This document shows positions 53,880-62,507 of a DNA stretch of 64,000 nucleotides, in pieces. The translations under genes were made by a program, and so were the position numbers. The first letter of the stretch is position 1. Every line of letters begins with the position of its first letter. Under the pieces are notes generated by a model. It was not told the DNA's origin and did no database searches. It worked only from the letters and a program-made list of their open reading frames with translations. The stretch lies in the NCBI GenBank assembly GCA_016707175.1, contig JADJIB010000004.1, forward strand, positions 558,001 through 622,000. The letters are read 5' to 3'. Source of the stretch: Candidatus Phosphoribacter hodrii (GTDB lineage Bacteria; Actinomycetota; Actinomycetes; Actinomycetales; Dermatophilaceae).

Positions 53880-53897
53880 AGTATGATTAATAGTACT
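53880..53897. promoter_or_regulatory. AT-rich palindrome upstream of dgoD
   Basis: AGTATGATTAATAGTACT, palindromic except at one symmetric pair, lies 25 bp before the dgoD start codon within an unusually AT-rich stretch. It suits a repressor operator or core promoter. Confidence 0.5.
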
Positions 53898-53987
53898 ACA
53901 GAGTGGTGAATCAGAGTGAGGAATCCGTGAGGCAGCTGACCGCGCCGATCGGCCTGGTGGGCACCGACTCGGGCATCCACAGCCGTC

Positions 53988-53993
53988 TAGAGT
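53988..53993 (+). promoter_or_regulatory. -10 element for leaderless rimO transcript
   Basis: TAGAGT followed by exactly 6 nt and the rimO ATG at 54000. Confidence 0.55.
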
Positions 53994-53999
53994 GGCGGC

Positions 54000-55442
54000 A
54001 TGATCGAGCCGACCCCCAGCCGACGCGTCGCGCTCGTCACGCTCGGCTGCACGCGCAACGAGGTCGACTCCGAGGAGCTTGCAGGTCGCTTGGCCGCCGA
54101 CGGCTGGGCCCTCGTGGCCGACCCGGCCGACGCCGACGTCGCCCTGGTCAACACGTGCGGCTTCGTCGAGTCGGCCAAGAAGGACTCCATCGACGCGCTG
54201 TTGGAAGCAGCCGACCTCAAGGACGGCACTCACCGCACCCGCAAGGTCGTCGCGGTTGGGTGTCTGGCCGAGCGCTATGGGCAGGACCTGGCCGAGCAGT
54301 TGCCCGAGGCGGACGCCGTCCTCGGCTTCGACTCGTATGCCGCCCTGTCCGGTCACCTCCAGGCGCTGCTCAACGGCGCCCCGGTGCCCTCCCATGTGCC
54401 CTCGGACCGACGTCGGATGCTGCCGGTGACACCGGTGGCGCGGCCCACCGAGGTGACCGTCGACGCGATCCCGGGGCACGCGGCATACCGGGCCTTGCTG
54501 GCCGACCGGCCGTGGGCGCCGTTGAAGATCGCCAGCGGCTGCGACCGGCGGTGCGCCTTCTGCGCGATCCCCGCCTTCCGTGGGTCGTTCGTGTCCCGGC
54601 CACCCGCCGAGGTGCTGGCCGAGGCCCGCTGGCTCGCCGAGCGTGGCGTGCGCGAGGTGTTGCTCGTCAGCGAGAACTCCACGTCCTACGGCAAGGACCT
54701 CGGCGACATCGCGGCGCTTGAGCGGCTGCTGCCCCAACTCGCCGCGGTCGACGGGCTGGAGCGGATCCGGGTGTCCTACCTGCAACCCGCCGAGATCCGG
54801 CCGGGCTTGCTTGAGGCGATGGCCACGACGCCGGGCGTCATGCCCTACTACGACATCTCGTTCCAGCATGCCTCCAACCCCCTCCTGCGTCGGATGCGTC
54901 GCTTCGGCGGGACCGATGACTTCCTCGAGCTGCTTGCTCGGGTGCGGGCGGCCACCCCGACCGCTGGGGTCCGGTCCAACGTCATCGTCGGGTTTCCGGG
55001 TGAGACCGAGGCCGACGTGGGCGAGCTCGAGTTGTTCCTCGCGATGGGCCGTCTGGACGTCGTGGGAGTGTTCGGCTACTCCGACGAGGAGGGCACCGAG
55101 GGGGCGGGGCTGGGCGGCAAACTGTCGGCCGAGGTGGTGGCCGAGCGCGTGGCTCGCGTCACCGACCTCGTCGAGCAGCTCACCGCCCAGCGCGCTGAGG
55201 AGCGGGTGGGGGAGGAGATCGTCGTCCTGGTCGAGGAGATCGACGAGGACGGCGCAGTGATCGGACGGGCCGAGATCCAAGGACCGGACGTCGACGGCAC
55301 CACGCGCGTGGAGGGGGCGGCGCTGGGTATGCCGTCCGGGCAGGTGACGGGTATGCCGTCCAGCCGGTTCGCCGTGGGCGACCTCGTCAGCGCGGTGGTC
55401 ACCGGATCCGAGGGGGTCGACCTGGTGGCGGAGGCGCGATGA
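54000..55442 (+). CDS. rimO: Ribosomal protein S12 methylthiotransferase
   Basis: 480 residues, radical SAM. Adds a methylthio group to an aspartate of ribosomal protein S12. N-terminal UPF0004 domain (LVTLGCTRNEVDSEELAG, LVNTCGFVESAK), radical-SAM cluster Cys181/185/188 in SGCDRRCAFCAIP, and a C-terminal TRAM domain (about 395-475). First gene of the rimO-pgsA-cinA run, with an ATGA overlap to pgsA. The C-terminus contains two close copies of the GTATGCCG octamer. Confidence 0.93.
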   Translation: MIEPTPSRRVALVTLGCTRNEVDSEELAGRLAADGWALVADPADADVALVNTCGFVESAKKDSIDALLEAADLKDGTHRTRKVVAVGCLAERYGQDLAEQLPEADAVLGFDSYAALSGHLQALLNGAPVPSHVPSDRRRMLPVTPVARPTEVTVDAIPGHAAYRALLADRPWAPLKIASGCDRRCAFCAIPAFRGSFVSRPPAEVLAEARWLAERGVREVLLVSENSTSYGKDLGDIAALERLLPQLAAVDGLERIRVSYLQPAEIRPGLLEAMATTPGVMPYYDISFQHASNPLLRRMRRFGGTDDFLELLARVRAATPTAGVRSNVIVGFPGETEADVGELELFLAMGRLDVVGVFGYSDEEGTEGAGLGGKLSAEVVAERVARVTDLVEQLTAQRAEERVGEEIVVLVEEIDEDGAVIGRAEIQGPDVDGTTRVEGAALGMPSGQVTGMPSSRFAVGDLVSAVVTGSEGVDLVAEAR

Positions 55443-56113
55443 GGGAGCCCGTGCCGCCCCGACCGATGACCGGGCCACCGGATCCGATGGCCCAGCCCTC
55501 GCACGGCACCAGCCCCTGGAATCTGCCCAACGCCCTCACCGTGTTGCGGATCCTGCTCGTCCCGGTCTTCGGGTCGATGTTGCTCACCCATGACGGCGCT
55601 GACGCGGGCCAACGCTTCGCGTCACTCGCGGTCTTCCTCGTCGCCATGATCACCGACCGGATCGACGGCGACATCGCCCGGTCGCGGGGCCTGGTCACCG
55701 ACGTCGGGAAGATCCTCGACCCGATCGCTGACAAGGCCTTGCTGGGGATGGCGTTCGTCGGTCTCTCGATCATCGGGTCGGTGCCGTGGTGGGTGACCTG
55801 GCTAGTGCTCGCCCGAGAGGTCTGCGTCACGGTCGTGCGCTTCGTCGTCATCCGGCACGGCGTCATGCCGGCGGGCCGGGGCGGCAAGATCAAGACCTTC
55901 GCCCAGGCTGTCGCGTTGTCGTTGTTGATCCTGCCCGCGTGGGTGCTGCCGGCCCCGCAGATCTGGCAGTGGACGGCATACACGGTGCTGGCGATCGCGG
56001 TCGCCCTCACGGTGGTGACGGGTCTGGACTACCTCGTGCAGGCCAACCGGCTGCGGCGCACGAGCCCGCGAGCGCAGGCGAAAAGGGCTGCGCGAGAGGC
56101 CCGTCGGCAATGA
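55439..56113 (+). CDS. pgsA: CDP-diacylglycerol--glycerol-3-phosphate 3-phosphatidyltransferase
   Basis: 224 residues with four to six membrane helices. The CDP-alcohol phosphatidyltransferase motif D-x2-D-G-x2-A-R-x8-G-x3-D-x3-D is complete, starting at DRIDGDIARSRG. NALTVLRILLVPVF near the start is typical of PgsA. It makes phosphatidylglycerol phosphate for membrane lipids. Overlaps rimO and cinA by 4 bp each. Confidence 0.9.
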   Translation: MREPVPPRPMTGPPDPMAQPSHGTSPWNLPNALTVLRILLVPVFGSMLLTHDGADAGQRFASLAVFLVAMITDRIDGDIARSRGLVTDVGKILDPIADKALLGMAFVGLSIIGSVPWWVTWLVLAREVCVTVVRFVVIRHGVMPAGRGGKIKTFAQAVALSLLILPAWVLPAPQIWQWTAYTVLAIAVALTVVTGLDYLVQANRLRRTSPRAQAKRAAREARRQ

Positions 56114-56589
56114 CGGCTGCCGAGGTCCTGGCCGAGCTGGAGCGGCGCGGCGAGACCATCGGCTGTGCCGAGTCGCTGACGGGGGGTGCGCTGACGGCTC
56201 GGCTCATCGACGTCCCTGGGGCCTCACGCGTGGTGCGGGGCGGGATCGTCGCGTATGCGAGCGACATCAAGGCAGCGGTGCTCGCCGTCCCCGCGGAGCG
56301 CCTGGCCACTCACGGGGCGGTTGACCCGCAGGTCGCGGCGGCCATGGCACAGGGGGTATGCCGGGTGCTCTCCTGCAACTGGGGGGTCGCCACCACCGGG
56401 GTCGCCGGGCCCGAGCCGTCGGACGGGAAACCGGTCGGCACGGCATACATCGCGGTCGTTCGAGCGGGGGGTGAGCCGGTGGTCCGTGAGCTGCACCTGG
56501 GCGGCGACCGAGCGGCCATCAGGAGTGCTGTCGTCGAGGCGGCAATGAATTTGGTCGACGCGGTGTTGAGGGCTGAAGACGCCCGATAA
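56110..56589 (+). CDS. cinA: CinA C-terminal domain protein (nicotinamide-nucleotide amidase type)
   Basis: 159 residues, only the C-terminal CinA/PncC domain, the usual short form in actinobacteria. Motifs: GETIGCAESLTGGALTARLI with the catalytic Ser/Lys region, RGGIVAYASDIKAAVL, and VATTGVAGPEPSDGKPVGT. The domain deamidates nicotinamide mononucleotide; a competence link is historical. ATG overlaps the pgsA stop. Confidence 0.88.
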   Translation: MTAAEVLAELERRGETIGCAESLTGGALTARLIDVPGASRVVRGGIVAYASDIKAAVLAVPAERLATHGAVDPQVAAAMAQGVCRVLSCNWGVATTGVAGPEPSDGKPVGTAYIAVVRAGGEPVVRELHLGGDRAAIRSAVVEAAMNLVDAVLRAEDAR

Positions 56590-56718
56590 TCGGGCAGGCC
56601 GACCGGGGGAGTGGGCTCGACGCGCAGGGCGAGAGCTGTGGATGCGCTCGCGCCGCGGCCTGCTTCGCGTATCGTGGGGTCACCGACATTCTTGGTACGG
56701 ACCGTGGAAGGAGGCGAG

Positions 56719-57018
56719 ATGGTGCTCATGCGTCGCGAGCTCGGCGACGTGCTGCGCGAGGAACGCCGGGCCCAGAAGCGCAGCCTGCGGGACGTCTCGG
56801 CCTCCGCAGCGGTGTCGCTGGGATATCTCAGCGAGATCGAACGCGGCGAGAAGGAAGCGTCCTCCGAGTTGCTCGGAGCGATCTGTGAGGCCCTCGGCTT
56901 GCCGTTGTCAGCGTTGTTGCGCGAGTTGTCGACCCGCGTCGCCGTGGCCGAAGGTTTTGCCTCGCCAGTCGTGCTGCCGGTCTCGTCGTTGGGCGACGTC
57001 TCCGCCTCTGCTGCCTGA
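56719..57018 (+). CDS. clgR: Clp gene regulator, Cro/CI-type HTH protein
   Basis: 99 residues from the ATG at 56719 with a strong GGAAGGAGG Shine-Dalgarno. HTH domain: LGDVLREERRAQKRSLRDVS followed by LGYLSEIERGEKEASSELLG. The length and the C-terminal Ala tail resemble ClgR proteins, which activate clpP and stress genes and are themselves degraded by Clp. The pgsA-cinA-clgR order is conserved in actinobacteria and supports the call. Confidence 0.85.
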   Translation: MVLMRRELGDVLREERRAQKRSLRDVSASAAVSLGYLSEIERGEKEASSELLGAICEALGLPLSALLRELSTRVAVAEGFASPVVLPVSSLGDVSASAA

Positions 57019-57036
57019 CCCGCGGGCCCGGTCGCC

Positions 57037-58221
57037 GTGGCGCGGATCCGTGCAGTCCGAGGGAGCGTGCTCTCGATCCCCTTGCACACGCCGTTCGTCA
57101 CGGCACTGCGTCGCACCAGCACGATCGACACCCTGATCGTTTCCCTTGAGCTCGCCGACGGCACGACCGGGCTCGGTGAGGCGCCGCAGGTGTGGGCGGT
57201 GACCGGCGACTCGGTCGCCAGCGCGGCCGCGTGCGTCGAGCAGGTCCTCGCGCCGGTGCTCGTCGGTGCGGACAGCGATGACTGGGATGTTCTTGCGGCG
57301 GAGGTGGCCCGGGCGTGCGCCCGCAACTTCGGGGCCAAGGCCGCCGTCGAGACCGCCTTGCTCGACGCGGTCGCCCGCGCTTCCGGTATGCCGCTCGCTC
57401 ACCTGTTCGCCGACGTTGCCGGGGTGCCGCGGCCGGTTTCCCGCGGGGTTGGCCTGGGTGGCGAGGGTCTGGGCGGCGGGGCTGTTGGGGTTGTGGGCGT
57501 TGGGGTTGCGGGCGGCGGGGCTGCTGCGGTGTTCGAGGTGGCGACCGACGTGACCATCTCGGCCGGGTCACCAGAGGCGCTGCGCAGCGCTGCGCAGGCC
57601 CGGGTCGCAGAGGGTTTCACCCGCCTCAAGCTGAAGGTCGGCACCGACGCCGCGACCGACGTCGCACGGGTGCGCGCTGTCCGTGAGGCGGCGGGGCCCG
57701 ACATCGGGGTTCGACTGGACGCCAACCAAGGGTGGTCGCGCGAAGATGCGGTTGCGGTGATCCGGGCACTGGCCGAGGCAGATCTGGGCGTCGAGATCGT
57801 CGAGCAGCCGGTTGCGGGGGAGGATGTCGAGGGGCTGGCGTGGGTGCGTGAACGGGTGGACCTGCCGATCATGGCCGACGAGACGGTCTATGGAGCCACC
57901 GACCTCGAGAGGGTCATTCGTCTGGAGGCCGCCGATGCGGTCAACGTCAAGCTCGCCAAGTGCGGGGGACCGCTGACGGGGCTTCGACTGCTTGCCCGGG
58001 CGCGCGAGGCTGGGCTGGGGACGATGGTCGGCTCGATGATGGAGTCGCACGTCGGGGTGGCCACGGCTGCATCCATGGTTGCGGCGGTCGGCACCAGCGC
58101 GGTCAGCGACCTGGACGCCGCGTGGTGGGCCACCCACTCCCCGTATGCCGGTGGGCCCACCTACGGTCCCGGAGTCATCCGCCTTCCCGAAGCCCACGGT
58201 TTGGGCATGGCGTTGGTCTAG
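57037..58221 (+). CDS. Dipeptide epimerase-like enolase-superfamily protein
   Basis: 394 residues, GTG start 18 bp after clgR. Enolase-superfamily barrel: the first catalytic Lys in RLKLKVGTD (K-x-K), metal ligands VRLDANQGW, IVEQPVAGED and MADETVYG, and the second Lys in AVNVKLAKCGG. This arrangement fits L-Ala-D/L-Glu epimerases that recycle peptidoglycan peptides. A Gly/Val/Ala-rich insert of about 30 residues near position 145-170 is unusual and comes from a G-rich repeat in the DNA. Substrate assignment is tentative. Confidence 0.72.
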   Translation: MARIRAVRGSVLSIPLHTPFVTALRRTSTIDTLIVSLELADGTTGLGEAPQVWAVTGDSVASAAACVEQVLAPVLVGADSDDWDVLAAEVARACARNFGAKAAVETALLDAVARASGMPLAHLFADVAGVPRPVSRGVGLGGEGLGGGAVGVVGVGVAGGGAAAVFEVATDVTISAGSPEALRSAAQARVAEGFTRLKLKVGTDAATDVARVRAVREAAGPDIGVRLDANQGWSREDAVAVIRALAEADLGVEIVEQPVAGEDVEGLAWVRERVDLPIMADETVYGATDLERVIRLEAADAVNVKLAKCGGPLTGLRLLARAREAGLGTMVGSMMESHVGVATAASMVAAVGTSAVSDLDAAWWATHSPYAGGPTYGPGVIRLPEAHGLGMALV

Positions 58222-58365
58222 ATCTCGCGGCTTCGGCCTGCCAACTCCGTCAGCCGCGGCGAGAGCACCCCCCCCGGAGCGCGTTGACGGGGCAGTTAGC
58301 CACGCCGGGCGCGGCGATCGGCAACCCGACATTTTGGTCGCTTGACGAGGGGGCGAAGGGGCCGG

Positions 58366-58609
58366 GGATCGTTACCTGACCGTGATGTGTTCGGTTGTGG
58401 GAGAGGCCTTTTGGGGTGGGGGGTCTGTCGGTGGTCGCTGTTAGCGTCGGGGTTATGGACAGCATCGAAGCGACTCGTGACTCGGCATCTCGCCGGGCTG
58501 AGATTCGTGCTGCGACGAGGACTGTCGCTGAGTTGGTGGCGTCGTTGTGGCAGGTCCAGGGTGGCGAGTTGGGGACCTTGTTGGGTGAGTTGGACGCTCT
58601 CGCTGCGGT
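58366..58609 (+). repeat. 244-bp dispersed repeat, copy 2
   Basis: Second copy of 12824-13067, same orientation, no gaps, about 11 mismatches. Homology stops abruptly at 58609. Confidence 0.9.
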
Positions 58610-58640
58610 GAACCGTCCTGGGGTTCCTGGAGGGTGCTGA
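58455..58640 (+). pseudogene. Truncated 13E12-family gene, 5' fragment
   Basis: The first 52 codons match the gene at 12913 closely (MDSIEATRDSASRRAEIRAA). Homology then ends, and the frame runs into unrelated sequence and a TGA at 58638. The rest of the gene, including the HNH domain, is missing to the right, where mobile-element sequence begins. It is a remnant with an intact leader and start. Confidence 0.85.
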
Positions 58641-58781
58641 TCTAGCAAGGGAGACTCTTGCCAGAGTGAGTCCCCTGGGGTGGTGGGGTTTGGGTTCCGG
58701 CATGTCGTGATGACGTGAAGGGGCCATCGGCGGGATCTTCGGTGTGTACGGCCAAGTACTCATCGAAAGGAAGCCACGCCG

Positions 58782-59792
58782 ATGGCTATGTCTCAGTCTG
58801 CCGTGTCCGAGTTGTTGGAGGCGTTCCGTTCTGGGGAGGGAGTGAACCTGATCCATGACGCGGTCCAGGCCGCGTTGCAGGACCTGATCGAGGCCGAGGC
58901 AACCAGTGTCGTGGGCGCGGGCCGGTACGAACGCACGACGGAGCGGACCACGCAGCGCAATGGGTCACGACCACGGACGTTGACGACCACGGCCGGGGAT
59001 CTGCGGCTACGGATCCCGAAGCTGCGGAAGGGCACCTTCTTCCCGAGCATCCTTGAGCCGCGCCGCCGCATCGATCAAGCGTTGTACGCGGTCGTGATGG
59101 AGGCCTACGTCAACGGGGTCTCGACCCGCGCCGTCGATGACCTGGTCGCCGCGATGGGCAGCGACACCGGGATCAGTAAGAGCGAGGTGTCGCGGATCTG
59201 TGCAGGCCTGGACGAGATGGTCGCCGCGTTCCGGACCCGGACTCTGGGGCACACCGAGTTCCGCGTATCGCAGCCTTCGACGGGACCCATCCACAGCAGG
59301 CGCGAAGCCTCCCGCGGCAGGCAGCCCATGCTGCGGGGTCGCCACGGTGTGACCGCGACCAGGCCGGGAGATTCGGCCGGACGTCGGCGACAGCGAGGAT
59401 GAGACGTTCTGGCGGGCGTTCTTGACCTCCCTGAAGGACCGCGGCCTGAGCGGGGTGAAGCTGGTCATCTCCGACCAGCACGCCGGACTGGTCAAAGCGT
59501 TAAGCCGGTGCTTCGCCGGCGCCAGCCACCAACGCTGCCGGGTCCACTTCACACGGAACCTGCTCGCGCTCGTCCGAAGTCCCACAAGGACATGGTCGCC
59601 GCCGTGTTCCGCACCATCTTCGCCCAACCGGACGCCGACGCTGTCGGCACGACCTGGAACCACGTCCGCAACGAGCTCACCCAACGGTTCCCGAAGATCG
59701 GGCCGCTGATGGACGACGCGAAAGCCGAGGTCCTCGCGTTCACCACGTTCCCGCGGTCGCACTGGACGAAAATCTGGTCGAACAACCCGATC
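58782..59792 (+). pseudogene. IS256-family transposase, 5' part with frameshifts
   Basis: Mutator-type transposase starting MAMSQSAVSELLEAFRSGEG, with ERTTQRNGSRPR, LTTTAGDLRLRIPKLRKGTF and ISKSEVSRICAGLDEMVAAF. Near 59270-59400 the frame breaks and part of the catalytic core is scrambled. It resumes with SGVKLVISDQHAGLVKAL (second catalytic Asp), SHQRCRVHFTRNLLA, another break near 59575, and FPRSHWTKIWSNNPI at 59792, where the second element is inserted. Two or more frameshifts plus the insertion make it non-functional. It continues at 63715. Confidence 0.85.
59788..59792. repeat. Target-site duplication, left copy
   Basis: CGATC here and at 63713-63717 flank the inner element. Removing one copy and the element restores the transposase reading NNPI-ERLN exactly. 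Confidence 0.8.
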
Positions 59793-59892
59793 CTTATCTT
59801 GAGCCGGCGTCGTCGCTGTGGCGTTGACCTGCGGTTTTGCGTGGTGGACGTGTCCGGGACGAGGGTTTCGGGAGCTTGTGCGGGCTTGTCGA

Positions 59893-60293
59893 TCAGGCAC
59901 GGTTTTCGAGTGGATCTCGGGCGTGTCGCGCGCGTTGGTCGCCGAGGGCTTGAGCGAGGGCGTGCCGTAGTTGTCGGTTGTCGGCCTCGAGCTCGCGGAT
60001 CCGTTGGTGAGTGAGTTGCAGGCGTTGCTTGAGGGAGTGGTCGCTGGCAGCCAGCCTTCGGGCTGGCACGGCTGGGGCCGTGGCTGGCCGTCGGTTCTCC
60101 TCGCGGATCTTGTCGAGGAGGTCGGGCTGGGTGTACAGCCAGACGGAGACACCGGCGCGTTGCGCGAGCACGCTGACGGTGACGGCCTGCTGGGTGTTGA
60201 CCAGTTGCCGCAGGGCGGTGACGGCGCGGCGACGGGCGTCTCGGCGCGGGCGTGGGCGGCCTTGGCGAGGTGGCGGCTGTTGTCAGCTTTCAT
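59893..60293 (-). pseudogene. TnpC-like (DUF6262) protein, frameshifted
   Basis: Starts with ATG at 60293 (MKADNSRHLAKAAHARAET), overlapping the tnpB end. The frame breaks near 60243, and the remainder LAQRAGVSVWLYTQPDLLDK, RRLAASDHSLKQRLQLTHQR and ELEADNRQLRHALAQALGDQ continues one frame over to the stop at 59893. The C-terminal part is coiled coil. This matches the accessory TnpC/DUF6262 family of Tn554-like transposons. One lost base explains the break. Confidence 0.75.
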
Positions 60294-62507
60294 CGGGGTC
60301 CTGCGGGTGTTCGAGCGCGGTGATGATCGAAGTGAGGTTGCTCAGCACTGCTTGGTTTCATTTGGGCCACCCGGGTCCGGCCGTCGGCCTGGGCGCGGGT
60401 GATGAGTTCGATGACCTGGGCGCGGTGCTCGCGGTGCGCCGGTAGGTGGGTCGCGGTGGTCAGGAACATCGGGCAGGTCAGGCAGGCGTTGGCGTGGGGA
60501 CAGGCCTTCTGGATGGGCAGGGCGCAGTGCCCGTTGGGTAACCTGGGTCGCGGGCAGCGAGGCGGTGACCGGTCCAGGCCGCATCGGCCAGCGGGCTGTC
60601 CAGCTCGTTGCTGATGGTGACGCCGGTGATGTCGACCTTGCGGGCGGTGTCCCAGTGCCGGCGGACGGTGTCATCGTGCAGCCGGGCGTAGTGCGCCGTC
60701 ATCTGTGGCGAGTCGTGGTCCAGGATGCGGCGCACAACTTCCTGGGGCACGTCTCGGTTTGATCAGTCGGGTGCCGAGGGGGTGTGCCCTCACTGGTGCG
60801 GGGTCAGAGTCACTCGGTGGCCGTGTTCGTCTCGACGTGCAGGGATTCGGAGCCAACGGTACAGCGGCCCGGTAGGTGGCAGTGCTCAGCGGGATGGCGC
60901 GGTCGGGGGTTCTTCGTCGGCCTTGGGAACAGGACCGGAGGCTGGGGTGGCCGTTGGCGAGGCGGGACTGCTGGGCGAGGATCAGGGCGTGGAGTTCCTC
61001 GCCGATGGGGACGAGGCTTCACGGTTCATTTTGTGGTTGACGTAACGCAGGTAGGGCGCGCTCTTGGCGTCGGCGACGAGGCAGTCGTAGGGCAGTCGAG
61101 TCGCGTCGCCGACACGCAGGCCGCAGCGGATCAGGATGAGGGTGATCAGCGCTCCGGCGGGGTCGGGCCAGACCGCGATTGCGGTCGGCGTCTCAAGCTG
61201 GGCCATCACCTGTTCGGCCACTGCGCGGGGCCCGCGTTGCGGGCGAGGCGGGTTGTCGTCGGTGAACAGTGCCGCGGTCGGGGCCAGCGGGCCCAGCCTC
61301 GTTGTCGGACGGCCTCGAGGAAGCCGCGGAGCTGGCTGATGTGGACCTGGCGTCGTTGCGCGGTGGGGACGCCGGTGGACAGGTCGGCCAGGTAGGCCTC
61401 GAGCACGGCCCGGGGGAGGTCCTGCGGTACGTCGATCCGGGCCTGTTGTAGGTAGCCAGCGAGGCGGGTCAGCGCGGTCAGGCCACGGCGGACCGCTTCT
61501 GAGCCCGACACCGGTGGCCAACCGCTGCCGGGTCCAGCGTTTGGTCGCCCGGCGCAGCCACGGTTGCCCGATCCAGGGTGAAGTCGAGGGGGGGTTGCGC
61601 CGCCGCGAGCCGGCGCAGCTGCCACACCTCGCGTGGGTACTCGGCGTCCCAACCGCTGCCGGCGGCGAGGTCGTCGACTCGTTGGTGGGCGTACACGAGC
61701 AGGCCACGGCCGTTGCTGTCGCGTCGCCCGGAGGCGGTGAACGCCTCGCGCCAGGACTGCTCGTGCCCGCCGCGCAGGGTGGACACGCCGGCCTCAAGCA
61801 GGAACGACACGAGACGCCCAACGACTTCCGCAGGGGTCCGGCTGGCGCGGTCGTCGTGCCGGCACTGGATCACGTAGGCCAGTTCCCAGCGCAACGGTTC
61901 GGGCAGCCGGGCCAGGTCGATGACCTGGTCCGAGGGCACCCGGACAGCAGCGAACTCGTGAGCGAACACCACCGGATCTGGGCGCCCGGTGGCGCGCCAT
62001 GTTGTGGTGGCGTGACAGAACGGCCCGGCCGCTTGAGGCCACAATCGGCATCCCGGGACCTGGCGCGTCGGCGACCGGTGCCTTGATCGGCGGTGGCCCG
62101 CGACGAGCCACTGCTGGACGTCAGGTCGCCCCAGGCGTTCCCACCGCTGGGCGTGTAACTGGCACAGTCCTGCTCGCGCCGACCCGTACCCGCAGGCCTG
62201 GATCCGGCAGGCCCGGTTGGGGACGTTGACGTGCCCAGCCCAGGATCAGTGCTCGCAGCGAACTCGGCCACATTGGGCCGCCCCGCCTTCGCCCGCCGGT
62301 GGTGGTGCCCGAAGCGCATCCCGTGACGCGGGCCAGCCGGTCACAGTCCGGGACCAGGCACGGCCCGCCGGAGTAGGCCGGGTCGTTCACGTCGACCACG
62401 AACCTGTCAGTCGCGAACTCCGGCCGCAGCGCCGCGCGGACCTGCGCCGTCCACACTCCCCCGTCAAGGCCGCCGGTGCGCAGCGGCAGCACCGTGGCCG
62501 AGGTCAC
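60283..62507 (-). pseudogene. TnpB-like tyrosine recombinase, multiply frameshifted
   Basis: Begins at a GTG overlapping the tnpA stop (62507; VTSATVLPLRTGGLDGG). It has an N-terminal Cys motif PCLVPDCDRL, LPEPLRWELAYVIQCRHDDR, PTAQRRQVHISQLRGFLEAV, and the catalytic-domain start LRVGDATRLPYDCL. The end has NRDVPQEVVRRILDHDSPQM with TAHYARLHDD carrying the tyrosine. At least four frame changes separate these blocks, so no functional protein can be made as read. The stop at 60283 overlaps the tnpC start. Confidence 0.75.

Noticed and set aside
1..58221. GTATGCCG as an FtsK-orienting polar sequence (KOPS-like)
   Set aside because: ftsK is encoded here, but such motifs must be strongly skewed to one strand along a replichore; the two orientations are nearly equal (about 41 to 34).
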